From assembly GCA_959018155.1 (NCBI GenBank), contig CAUEKH010000024.1:1-15370 (forward strand): DNA of 15,370 nt. Direction: 5' to 3'. The notes beneath the pieces are model-generated. The model was not told where the DNA came from and did not search any database. It was given only the letters and a program-made list of their open reading frames with translations. This document shows, piece after piece, positions 6,167 to 13,221 of this stretch. This DNA is from an uncultured Hungatella sp. (GTDB lineage: Bacteria > Bacillota > Clostridia > Lachnospirales > Lachnospiraceae). Position numbers and translations under genes: made by a program. The stretch's first letter is position 1; the number at the start of each line of letters is the position of its first letter.

Positions 6167-7144
6167 ATGCAGATCTTAACACCCTTAAGCAACCGGGCTG
6201 ATATGATACCGCTAAGCGAGGCCGGGGCTGACGAGTTGTATTTTGGTTTCCGGGATGACGAATGGGGACGCCGGTTCGGCGAGTATTCTGACATCAACCG
6301 CATGTCCGGTTTCAGGCAGAGGGCCAACTCTGTCTCTATTGATGAAGTCTGCGAAACGATCCGGGAAATTCACGGCCTGGGGATGAAAGCATACGTCACG
6401 CTGAACGCGCCCGCCTACAGCCAGGCCCAGCTGGACTATATGGAAGAGTATTTCCGCATCTTCTCCGGGGAGAAACCGGACGGAGTCATTGTCTCGGGGC
6501 CTGCCCCCGCAAAAATGGCGGCCCGCTACGGAATCAGGGCTGTCGCCAGCACCATGTGCGGAATCTACAACGCAGAGATTGCCAGATACTACGCAGAAGA
6601 AGGGGTACAGCGAATCATCCTTCCCCGCGAAATGAACCTGGAGGAAATTGCAGAAATGGCAGAGCAGTTTCCTCAGCTGGAATTTGAAGTTTTCCTCATG
6701 AGGAACGGATGTGTATTTTCTGATTCCCACTGTCTGGGAATGCACAGCCGCACCTATGGATCCCTGTGCAGTGCTGTCCGTCACGGGCCATTTGCCATGG
6801 TAAGCGATCAACACGATTTTAAAACCATACATGACCTGGAGTGGACGTCCATGTTATTCAATGAATCTTACCGCGGCTACGCCTGCGGGCTCTGTGCCAT
6901 CTACCGGCTGCTGCAGAGCCATATCTCAGCCGCAAAAATAGTCGGCCGGGCCGATGACCCGAAAAAGATAGTGAGCGACGTCCGGCTGGTCCGGGAAAAT
7001 CTGTCCATCGCCGGCCAGTGCGCCTCCGAAGAAGAGTATTTAAAAAAGATGCGCTTCCCAAGGGACCATTACCGCATGTGCAAGCAGGGAATGTCCTGCT
7101 ACTACCCTGAGGTCCGTTTCGGAAAGGAACCATTTAATTCTTAA
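6167..7144 (+). CDS. U32-family Fe-S protein, UbiU-like
   Basis: 325 aa, TIM-barrel-type U32 family (annotated 'peptidase U32'; members include UbiU, RlhA and TrhP). The N-terminus has the family hallmark GADELYFGFRD at about 19-29. It is followed by YVTLNAPAYSQ (a variant of the usual TLN motif), DGVIVSGPAP, and RIILPREMNLEEI (the RvVL.REls motif). Cys182, Cys189, Cys201 and Cys240/243 (C-X6-C-X11-C, then C-X2-C) are probable [4Fe-4S] ligands, like the four-Cys site of UbiU. Known relatives carry out oxygen-independent hydroxylation of quinone precursors or RNA; peptidase activity is doubtful. Its ribosome binding site GGAGAGGTG is close and strong. It is the last gene before the hairpin at 7124-7154, whose stem contains its stop codon. 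As partner to the UbiV-like protein, a UbiU-UbiV-like heterodimer is plausible. Confidence 0.85.
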   Translation: MQILTPLSNRADMIPLSEAGADELYFGFRDDEWGRRFGEYSDINRMSGFRQRANSVSIDEVCETIREIHGLGMKAYVTLNAPAYSQAQLDYMEEYFRIFSGEKPDGVIVSGPAPAKMAARYGIRAVASTMCGIYNAEIARYYAEEGVQRIILPREMNLEEIAEMAEQFPQLEFEVFLMRNGCVFSDSHCLGMHSRTYGSLCSAVRHGPFAMVSDQHDFKTIHDLEWTSMLFNESYRGYACGLCAIYRLLQSHISAAKIVGRADDPKKIVSDVRLVRENLSIAGQCASEEEYLKKMRFPRDHYRMCKQGMSCYYPEVRFGKEPFNS

Positions 7145-7154
7145 GTGGTTCCTT
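7124..7154. terminator. Bidirectional terminator between convergent genes
   Basis: AAGGAACCATTTAA (7124-7137) pairs with TTAAGTGGTTCCTT (7141-7154): 14 bp with one G-T pair and a 3-nt loop. The U32 stop codon lies in the stem. The + strand is followed by TCCTCATTTTCC, and the - strand by TTTCC, so the T-tracts are modest. It sits in the 23-bp gap between the convergent U32 and M50-like genes. Confidence 0.65.
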
Positions 7155-7167
7155 CCTCATTTTCCAG

Positions 7168-7776
7168 TTATCTGGTACGGGACTCCAATACGGAAAAAAC
7201 GATTCTCCCCACTCCCATACCCACAACAGTCAGTCCATTAAATAAAAGAACCGCCGGCAGGAAATTCCCGGATAAATGCCGCAGCAACAGTAGATATGGG
7301 ACACATGCCACAAGTCCCACCAGAAAATTCGGTACACGCAGCCACGGCACAAGCTCCGAAATATTCTTCATATCACTGACCAGATAGATATTTCCAATCA
7401 CCAGATAGCTGATCGCCTCCGCCAAATGAAGCGTAACCGTCTGGTAAAGGAACAGCAGCACGTAATCATTCCAGAAACCGCCTGCCACTGACACCCCATA
7501 GCGAAGTACCCCATAACTGCATAATGCCATGATCAAATTAACGGCAATCCCCGCATACGAAATCACCAGATTCTGACCGTCACTCAATCGCTTCTCCGCT
7601 GCCTCATCAACCGGCGCAGGCGTGGAGAAAAAAAGGTACGGTCTGACTGTCACTCTCAGGAAATTCTTCTTCGCGCCATAAATCTGATAAAAAAGGGAAT
7701 GCCCCAGTTCGTGGAAAAGTATAACCAGGTAGAGCGCGGCGTAGCTGATACTGAAAAAAGCCAATATTCTGAACAT
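7168..7776 (-). CDS. Small M50-like membrane zinc metalloprotease
   Basis: 202-aa polytopic membrane protein. HELGH (His22, Glu23, His26) lies in the first hydrophobic helix, the pattern of M50 intramembrane zinc proteases. Further helices lie at about 70-95, 103-128, 150-172 and 175-197. A polar segment SDMKN near 140-145 may supply the third metal ligand, as in small M50B-like proteins. There is no PDZ or CBS domain, and the length is short for M50. It may be a protease or only a protease-fold protein. Start ATG 7776 has GAGGGAGAA upstream. It follows the ABC operon's terminator on the same strand and is convergent to the radical SAM/U32 cluster, so a link to either is unproven. Confidence 0.72.
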   Translation of the reverse strand: MFRILAFFSISYAALYLVILFHELGHSLFYQIYGAKKNFLRVTVRPYLFFSTPAPVDEAAEKRLSDGQNLVISYAGIAVNLIMALCSYGVLRYGVSVAGGFWNDYVLLFLYQTVTLHLAEAISYLVIGNIYLVSDMKNISELVPWLRVPNFLVGLVACVPYLLLLRHLSGNFLPAVLLFNGLTVVGMGVGRIVFSVLESRTR

Positions 7777-7845
7777 ATTTATTCTCCCTCACGGAAATAT
7801 TTCTCCGGACTTAAGCGATCTGGCCACAAACTCACTCCACCAGAC

Positions 7846-7887
7846 AAAAAGGGAGGCTCCATGACACCGCAGCGCAATTTGCCTCCC
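7846..7887 (-). terminator. Rho-independent terminator of the ABC transporter operon
   Basis: On the - strand GGGAGGC (7887-7881) pairs with GCCTCCC (7857-7851), followed by TTTTT (7850-7846). It lies about 16 bp after the ATPase stop codon. The loop is long, 23 nt, and may fold further inside. Confidence 0.75.
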
Positions 7888-7902
7888 ATTATAATTGATT
7901 CT

Positions 7903-8913
7903 TTAATTAAGCGCAATCACATTCGACTTCCTGATCGACACCTTCACCTTCTGCCCCATTTCCAGCAGAGAATTCTTCTCAAACATAATATCCGAATTAA
8001 TGTCGATCCCGTTGCACCTTACCGTATAACGGATTAAATTCCCATGGGAAATGCTGTTGACCACAACGCCCTCCATGTAGTATCTCGGCGCCGCAGCGGT
8101 CGTCGTGTAATTGATGCGGACCACCTCCGGGCGGACCGCCACATCTTTGGAGTCCACCGCTTCCCCGCTGAGCTGCTCGAATTCAGCGGCTGTAAAGATA
8201 TTATAGTTGCCGATAAAGCCGGCAGCGAAGCGGCTCTTCGGACGCGTATACAGTTCTGTCGGCGTACCGGACTGCTCGATCAGCCCCTGGCTGAACAGAT
8301 AGATTTCATCCGACATTACCATCGCCTCGTCCTGGTCGTGGGTGACAAAGATGGTCGTCATATTAAACTCCCTCTGAATCCTCCTGATCTCAATCTGGAG
8401 GTTGTGGCGCAGCTTGGCGTCAATGGCGCTCAGCGGTTCGTCCAACAGAAGCACCTTGGGGCCCGTGACAATGGCACGCGCCAGGGCCACACGCTGCTGC
8501 TGGCCTCCGGAAAGCTGCGCCGGGTACTGTTCCGCCTTGTCCTCCAGTCCCACAATTTTCAGGATATCCTCGACCTTGCCCTTAATCTCATTTTTCGCGA
8601 CCTTCTGCATATTCAGCCCAAACGCCACATTCTGGTAGACATTCATATTCGGAAAAAGGCTGTACTGCTGGAATACCATACCGATATTCCGGTTACGCGG
8701 CGTGACCTCGGTGATATCCTTTCCGTCCAGATAGACTCTGCCGCTGGTCACCTCCTCCAGCCCCGCAAGACAGCGCAAAAGCGTGCTCTTTCCACAGCCC
8801 GACGGACCTAAAAGCGTCGCCATATGGCCTTTCTCGATCCCCATTGTAATTCCTTTTAAGACTTCATTGTTGCCGAAACTTTTATGAATATCATCAAATT
8901 GTATATATCCCAT
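7903..8913 (-). CDS. ABC importer ATPase, PotA/FbpC-like with TOBE domain
   Basis: 336-aa cytoplasmic ATPase that powers the importer encoded just upstream. Walker A GPSGCGKST is at about 37-45, the Q-loop is in MVFQQYSLFP, the signature is LSGGQQQRVALARAI, Walker B is VLLLDEPLSAIDAKL, and the H-loop is FVTHDQDEAM. Residues about 240-336 form a TOBE-type regulatory domain (VAVRPEVV, then GNLIRYTV). This architecture is typical of transporters for polyamines, iron(III), thiamine, phosphonates and sugars, so it does not fix the substrate. GGAG-type ribosome binding site; it begins 6 bp after the stop of the second permease gene. It is the last gene of the operon, before the terminator at 7846-7887. 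Confidence 0.95.
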   Translation of the reverse strand: MGYIQFDDIHKSFGNNEVLKGITMGIEKGHMATLLGPSGCGKSTLLRCLAGLEEVTSGRVYLDGKDITEVTPRNRNIGMVFQQYSLFPNMNVYQNVAFGLNMQKVAKNEIKGKVEDILKIVGLEDKAEQYPAQLSGGQQQRVALARAIVTGPKVLLLDEPLSAIDAKLRHNLQIEIRRIQREFNMTTIFVTHDQDEAMVMSDEIYLFSQGLIEQSGTPTELYTRPKSRFAAGFIGNYNIFTAAEFEQLSGEAVDSKDVAVRPEVVRINYTTTAAAPRYYMEGVVVNSISHGNLIRYTVRCNGIDINSDIMFEKNSLLEMGQKVKVSIRKSNVIALN

Positions 8914-8919
8914 ACGACC

Positions 8920-9726
8920 TTACTCCTTTACTTTCCGGGTTCTCTTTGCGGTGTCCTTTTTCTGCAGATGCAGGACAATCAGGGTGATGATAAATGTGGT
9001 AATCATGATGATTACGAACACGGCACTCGCTTTTGTGCTGGAACTTTTCATAGCCAGGAACAAATAGACCTGGACATTCTTGAAGGAGGTTCCGGCAATA
9101 TTGCGGACCAGAACGTAATCGCCGAATATAATTCCCACCGCCAGCAGGGACGACACCGTAATACCGGAAATGATATTCGGCACGACCACCTTGAAAAATC
9201 CGTACAGCTTGGAACAGCCAAGCATTTCCGCCGCCTCTAACAGCATTTTCATATTGACGGCCCGCATACTGTTCCGGATCCCCTGGTAAATATACGGCAG
9301 AATGATGATGCAGTACGCCCCGGTCAGCATGAGAATCCGATTGCTCAAAATCGTCGGAGAACCTGCATACAGGGAAATAATACTGACCGATAAGATAACT
9401 CCCTGAATCATATACGGAATCATACAGAGAATCTGGACATATTTTTCCAGTCCCGGAAAATAGATGGTCGTGGCAAACAGGGCCAGAAGCACAACCACCA
9501 CTGTGAGCGCAATCGGAATGACACAGATAATCAGGGTCCGGAACAGGGACATCATAAAATCCGGTTCCGTCAGAAGCTGCCCGTAAACCGCCACCGAAAA
9601 ATGCTCCGGCACCAGAGTGGTCCACTTTTCAAAGGCAGAGTAGACGGCCGTTACCAGAAGGGGAATCAGTAAATAGATCATGACCAGCACGATATAAATG
9701 ACAGAGGAAAGATTTCTTCTTTTCAT
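8920..9726 (-). CDS. ABC importer permease 2 (PotC/YdcV-like)
   Basis: 268-aa inner-membrane permease with about six helices. The first spans residues 9-30 and the last about 238-258, before a basic tail (KKDTAKRTRKVKE). The cytoplasmic EAA loop is visible as LLEAAEMLGCSKLYGFFKVVVPNI, abbreviated here to its key blocks EAAEMLG and FFKVVVP at about 160-178. The start ATG overlaps the stop of permease 1 (ATGA, 9726-9723), a sign of coupled translation and equal dosage. It pairs with permease 1 to form the heterodimeric channel. Family: binding-protein-dependent transport systems of the polyamine/iron/phosphonate class. Confidence 0.9.
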   Translation of the reverse strand: MKRRNLSSVIYIVLVMIYLLIPLLVTAVYSAFEKWTTLVPEHFSVAVYGQLLTEPDFMMSLFRTLIICVIPIALTVVVVLLALFATTIYFPGLEKYVQILCMIPYMIQGVILSVSIISLYAGSPTILSNRILMLTGAYCIIILPYIYQGIRNSMRAVNMKMLLEAAEMLGCSKLYGFFKVVVPNIISGITVSSLLAVGIIFGDYVLVRNIAGTSFKNVQVYLFLAMKSSSTKASAVFVIIMITTFIITLIVLHLQKKDTAKRTRKVKE

Positions 9727-10580
9727 GCTTTCGCCCCCTTCCTGTTCTGACTGGTGATTGTGTTATTAATAATGATGGCAGCTACCATCAAGATCATCAT
9801 GACGACCGACAGCGCCCCGCCCATCTCTTTTCGCTGCGTCACATCTCCGACGAACATGCCCGAGACGTTGATAGGCAGCAGCGCGTAATTATTCATCAGC
9901 AGCGCGTAAGCGGTCGCATACGCTGCCAGCGCATTGGCAAACAGCACACTAATCGTTCCCAGGATGCTGGGAAGAAGGATCGGAACGCCAATCTTATACC
10001 AGAACTGTGACGCTCGGGCGCCCATCAGGGTGGCTGCTTCCTTCCACTCATTTCTGATCCCCTCAAAGGCCGGTATCAGCAGCAGGGTGGAGAGAGGTAT
10101 CTGAAAGTAGACGTAGATCATTTTCAGGCCGCCTGATGTATATAGATTGTAATTCGCCAGCGCATCAATTCCGAAGTCCTTGCCGAACTGCACCATAAGA
10201 CCGGAATTGCCAAGCAGTATCATATATGCAAATGCCAGCGGAACACCGGCGAAATTTGATGTCATATTTAACACGGTTAAAAATGCGTTTTTAAATCTGC
10301 TGTCATTTCCAATATTGTGAACTGCCAGCCCGCCAAAGAACGCGATAACAATTCCAATCAAAGAGGAGGTGAGAGAAATCACGATGCTGTTAATAATCGC
10401 TCTCTGGTACAGTGTTTTCGTAAAGATATCAACGTAATGTTCCAGCGTAAAACCCAAAGAACCCTCCGGCATAAAACTGTTAAAGATAATCATAACCAGC
10501 GGAATCAGTTCAAACAGAAACGTAATAACCAGAAATGGCAGCAATGCCAGCAAATAAATTCTGTTTCTCTTTTTCATCAT
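9723..10580 (-). CDS. ABC importer permease 1 (PotB/FbpB-like)
   Basis: 285-aa inner-membrane permease. The first helix is at about 8-30 (LLALLPFLVITFLFELIPLV), and at least five more follow. The EAA loop is at about 183-205 (EAATLMGARASQFWYKIGVP). The last helix lies at about 250-270, then the chain ends in QNRKGAKA. The start has two adjacent ATG codons (10580 and 10577); upstream GGAAG is a weak ribosome binding site. It follows the binding-protein gene by 70 bp containing a hairpin, and its stop overlaps the start of permease 2. Confidence 0.9.
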   Translation of the reverse strand: MMKKRNRIYLLALLPFLVITFLFELIPLVMIIFNSFMPEGSLGFTLEHYVDIFTKTLYQRAIINSIVISLTSSLIGIVIAFFGGLAVHNIGNDSRFKNAFLTVLNMTSNFAGVPLAFAYMILLGNSGLMVQFGKDFGIDALANYNLYTSGGLKMIYVYFQIPLSTLLLIPAFEGIRNEWKEAATLMGARASQFWYKIGVPILLPSILGTISVLFANALAAYATAYALLMNNYALLPINVSGMFVGDVTQRKEMGGALSVVMMILMVAAIIINNTITSQNRKGAKA

Positions 10581-10610
10581 ATTTCTGCTTCCATTCTTTT
10601 CTTTTAAAGA

Positions 10611-10640
10611 AATCGGGATGCAAAAGATTACATCCCGATT
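10611..10640 (-). promoter_or_regulatory. Intercistronic hairpin after the binding-protein gene
   Basis: AATCGGGATG and CATCCCGATT form a perfect 10-bp stem with a 10-nt loop. On the - strand it is followed by TCTTTAAAAG, a weak T-tract. Hairpins at this place commonly stabilise the binding-protein mRNA or partly end transcription, so that more binding protein than permease is made. Confidence 0.7.
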
Positions 10641-10650
10641 CTGTTGATGG

Positions 10651-11748
10651 TTACTTGCTCATAAGCGGAATAATCTCTTCCTGCCAGGTCTTTGCGATTT
10701 CCTCACACACCTTTGCGTATTTCTCCGGATCGGTGATCGGTACGGCATGGGCCGTCTGTTCCTGAGGGATCGTCTTATCCTGGATTTCCTGCGGAACCAC
10801 GAAATCGGTTCTCGTCGGGATTGCGCCTGCAATCGCTAAATTCGTCTGTCCCTTGTCACTGAAAATATACTCTCTTGCCAGAGCCGCTGCATACGGGTGA
10901 GGCGCATATTTATTAATAATCGAAGCATACCCGCTCAGTATAGCGCCGTCAGACGGCACACGAACATCAAACGTATAGTTCGGAGTCTCATCACGGTAGG
11001 TCAACGCGTTGTAACTCCAGGTTACACCGACTTCTACTTCGCCTGCCTGAATTCTCTGCAGAAGAATATCGCCCTGATCGATTCGTCCGGCCTCGGCCAT
11101 CTCTTTCCAGAAATCGAACGCCGGCTGTAAATGATCCATGTCTCCGCCAAAGGCGTAGGCTGTCGCCAGCACATTGCCCTGACCGGTAGCTCCGGTCACC
11201 ACATCGCCGATCGTCAGTTTATAGTCTCCGTCTCTCACTTCCTGCCATGTTGTCGGGGCATTTTCAACGAGATCTGTGTTGGTAATAAATGTGGTAACGC
11301 CTGTATACGCCATCATCCAGTGGCCGTCCGGATCCTTTGCCCAGTCCGGCACCTTATCCCAGTACGTCGTCTTATACGACTGCGTTACCCCTTTTGCCTT
11401 GGCTTCCGGCCCAAATTTATGGCCCACATCTCCGATATCCTTCGTGGGCGCGTTTTTCTCCGCGTCGAACATGGCGATCTCTTCTCCGGAACTCATATCG
11501 GTATCGTTGTGCTCAATCCCGTACTCGGCCTCGATTCCATCCCACGTCCCCTGCCAGTTCGCCCAGGATCCCGGCATACCGACCGACTCTAATTTTCCTT
11601 CCTTTTTCGCACCTTCGATAATCTTATCCAGTGACACCGCATTCAAATCCACTGCTTCTTTCTTCTTGCTGCTGCACCCCGGTATCGCTATTACCATAGC
11701 CATACATAATGCCACGCTCACAATTTTTTTCAAAATGCCTTTCCTCAT
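10651..11748 (-). CDS. ABC importer solute-binding lipoprotein, family 1 (PotD/FbpA/PhnS-like)
   Basis: 365-aa lipoprotein that would capture the substrate at the outer face of the membrane. The N-terminus is basic (MRKGILKK), with a hydrophobic core and lipobox IPGC; Cys25 is the predicted lipid anchor. The mature part has two-lobe periplasmic-binding features: VSLDKIIEGAKKEGKL at the start, TFITNTDLVENAPTTWQEV in the hinge region, and a lobe-closing end (SDKGQTNLAIAGAIPTR). These patterns fit the iron/polyamine/phosphonate/thiamine group of family 1 binding proteins. The substrate cannot be read from the sequence. AGGAG lies about 6 nt before the ATG. It follows eutP by 59 bp without a terminator, so it may belong to the microcompartment operon. 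An ACGGATCCGT palindrome in that gap is too short to call. Confidence 0.92.
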   Translation of the reverse strand: MRKGILKKIVSVALCMAMVIAIPGCSSKKKEAVDLNAVSLDKIIEGAKKEGKLESVGMPGSWANWQGTWDGIEAEYGIEHNDTDMSSGEEIAMFDAEKNAPTKDIGDVGHKFGPEAKAKGVTQSYKTTYWDKVPDWAKDPDGHWMMAYTGVTTFITNTDLVENAPTTWQEVRDGDYKLTIGDVVTGATGQGNVLATAYAFGGDMDHLQPAFDFWKEMAEAGRIDQGDILLQRIQAGEVEVGVTWSYNALTYRDETPNYTFDVRVPSDGAILSGYASIINKYAPHPYAAALAREYIFSDKGQTNLAIAGAIPTRTDFVVPQEIQDKTIPQEQTAHAVPITDPEKYAKVCEEIAKTWQEEIIPLMSK

Positions 11749-11807
11749 ATACTTCTCCTTTCCAACCGCACCGCCTCCCTGTCATGAAGGGGGACGGATC
11801 CGTTCTT

Positions 11808-12239
11808 TTACTGCTGTAGATACTCTGCGAATTCCCGCATTCCCTCTCCGGTAATGGCGGACACCGCGAATACCTTTTCTGCACCAGCCAGTTCAAGAAG
11901 TTCCTTCGCATTTGCCACTGACTGCCGATCTGGCGCCAAATCTATTTTCGTCACGACACCGATAACCGGGCAGCTGAACATGGAGGCCTGTCCCGGCGAG
12001 TAGCTGCTGTCTTCGTCTGTACAGCTCTGTAAAAGCACTGCCAAATCTGCGTCCACCGCGCTGACAATGAGGCTGTTCATCAGCTTTCTGTTCTCCATGT
12101 ACTCCCCCGGAGTATCAATCGCCTCTCCCACCAGTTCTATCGTCTGGGTTTTCTTATAGGTGAGCGTCTGGCCGTACAGCCTCTGGCCCAGTGTCGTCTT
12201 TCCGCATGAAATGCGCCCGACCAGCATAATTCGCTTCAT
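11808..12239 (-). CDS. eutP: EutP/PduV-type microcompartment-associated small GTPase
   Basis: 143-aa P-loop protein. Walker A/G1 is GRISCGKTT at 8-16; the G3 region DTPGEY is at about 42-47; G4 is TKID near 94-97; and a SAIT G5-like motif lies near 125. EutP and PduV sit next to PduU/EutS in Pdu and Eut operons, and PduV has been linked to the outer face of the compartment and to its positioning. EutP has also been reported as an acetate kinase in Salmonella, so the function is debated. AAGGAGG precedes the ATG, and it starts 19 bp after the shell gene. It is the last recognisable BMC gene before the ABC importer. Confidence 0.92.
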   Translation of the reverse strand: MKRIMLVGRISCGKTTLGQRLYGQTLTYKKTQTIELVGEAIDTPGEYMENRKLMNSLIVSAVDADLAVLLQSCTDEDSSYSPGQASMFSCPVIGVVTKIDLAPDRQSVANAKELLELAGAEKVFAVSAITGEGMREFAEYLQQ

Positions 12240-12258
12240 ATTCCTCCTTTTCTTCTCC

Positions 12259-12609
12259 TTACGTGCGGGTAATGATTGTCGGAGTAAATTTCAGGGTATT
12301 TTCCAGCACATCGAGGACTGCTTTTAAGGATGATTCCACGCTTGCCACATCCCCGCATATGACCAGAGAACCGGAAAACCGATCCACAAACACCAGGCTC
12401 ACCTCTGCCGCCTTGATCGCCACATCGGCGCCTATGATCGCCCCCTCGCTGGGGGTGATGGTCAGAATTCCCAGCGCGCCCCGCCTGTCGCCGACTACCC
12501 CGAGTTTTTTATAGAGATCATCGTCCGGGTTCGCAATTAAATGTGCCAGTGTTACCTGCTTGCCCGGAACGAATTCCTGTATAATTCTCTGTTTATCGTG
12601 AAATTCCAT
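12259..12609 (-). CDS. pduU: PduU/EutS-type circularly permuted BMC shell protein
   Basis: 116-aa shell protein. The start is ATG 12609, with AGGGAGG upstream; an ATG at 12627 would leave that site inside the gene. The N-terminal block ([20 protein letters not shown]) is the segment that forms a small beta-barrel over the pore in EutS/PduU hexamers. The BMC fold follows in permuted order: [22 protein letters not shown], split as [20 protein letters not shown], then a second half [18 protein letters not shown]. Length matches the family (about 111-116). The position between PduT and EutP matches the pduT-U-V order of Pdu operons. A three-copy 18-bp repeat lies just upstream. Confidence 0.93.
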   Translation of the reverse strand: MEFHDKQRIIQEFVPGKQVTLAHLIANPDDDLYKKLGVVGDRRGALGILTITPSEGAIIGADVAIKAAEVSLVFVDRFSGSLVICGDVASVESSLKAVLDVLENTLKFTPTIITRT

Positions 12610-12626
12610 TCCGTCCTCCCTTTTCA

Positions 12627-12680
12627 TGTGCCGATTATATTGAGTATGCGGCTTATATCGAGTGTGCCGCTTATATCAGG
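12627..12680 (-). repeat. Three 18-bp tandem copies spanning the pduT stop codon
   Basis: Units at 12627-12644, 12645-12662 and 12663-12680 are similar (consensus TRTGCSGMTTATATYGAG on the + strand). On the - strand each contains ATATAA, giving in-frame TAA codons at 12673, 12655 and 12637, spaced exactly 18 nt apart. The first is the true pduT stop. Confidence 0.8.
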
Positions 12681-13216
12681 CTGTCAAAAATTGCTTTCCT
12701 CGGATTCGGGATCACCACGTTTGATACCAGGAGTCCCTGTTCTGAAGCCTGGCGCACGCCTGCTTCCACCGCTTCTTCCACCGCCGCCACATCCCCGGTC
12801 AGCACAACAAATGATTTGCCGCCTATCCCGGTTCCCAGCCGCACATCCATCAAATCCACTTCCGCCGCTTTGACAGCCGCATCGGCCCCATACACCGCCG
12901 CCGTGATCGTAAAGTATTCCATCACGCCAAGCGCATTGACATCGACCGGCTCCATCACCATATTGATCGCCTTGATCACCTGGGGGTGCACCCTGGGAAT
13001 CACAGTGGAATCCACCACAAAATGTTCTCCCCGTCGTATGCCGGATTCTATCGCGGTTGTAACCGCCGCCACTTCCCCGGAAAATAGGATTGTATACTTG
13101 CCAGGACAGCCTGCTTTCGCGTAAATCAGACGGGTCTCTGCCGCCTTCAAAACCGCGTCAGCCGCCTCAATCCCTTTTGCGATGCTGTTGAGTTCTAAAA
13201 ATCCTATGGCTTCCAT
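12671..13216 (-). CDS. pduT: PduT-type tandem BMC shell protein with Fe-S ligand Cys
   Basis: 181-aa shell protein with two BMC domains in tandem (about 2-88 and 92-178), forming trimers that look like hexamers. Start: ATG 13216, with AGGGAGGAAG upstream; a GTG at 13225, overlapping the pduS stop, leaves only 1 nt of spacing. A Cys in [14 protein letters not shown] at residue 37 matches Cys38 of Salmonella PduT, where three subunits hold one [4Fe-4S] cluster at the pore; that is established for the family. The second domain has [19 protein letters not shown] then [18 protein letters not shown]. Next to pduS, it fits an electron path between lumen and cytosol. Both neighbours are on the same strand, with a 9-bp gap or less to pduS. 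Confidence 0.94.
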   Translation of the reverse strand: MEAIGFLELNSIAKGIEAADAVLKAAETRLIYAKAGCPGKYTILFSGEVAAVTTAIESGIRRGEHFVVDSTVIPRVHPQVIKAINMVMEPVDVNALGVMEYFTITAAVYGADAAVKAAEVDLMDVRLGTGIGGKSFVVLTGDVAAVEEAVEAGVRQASEQGLLVSNVVIPNPRKAIFDSLI

Positions 13217-13221
13217 GGCCG

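Noticed and set aside
8044..8811. Long + strand frame of 255 codons
   Set aside because: Antisense shadow of the ABC ATPase, whose Walker A, signature and Walker B motifs are all intact.
11795..11804. ACGGATCCGT palindrome between eutP and the binding-protein gene
   Set aside because: A 10-bp palindrome with no T-tract; too short to call a terminator or operator.
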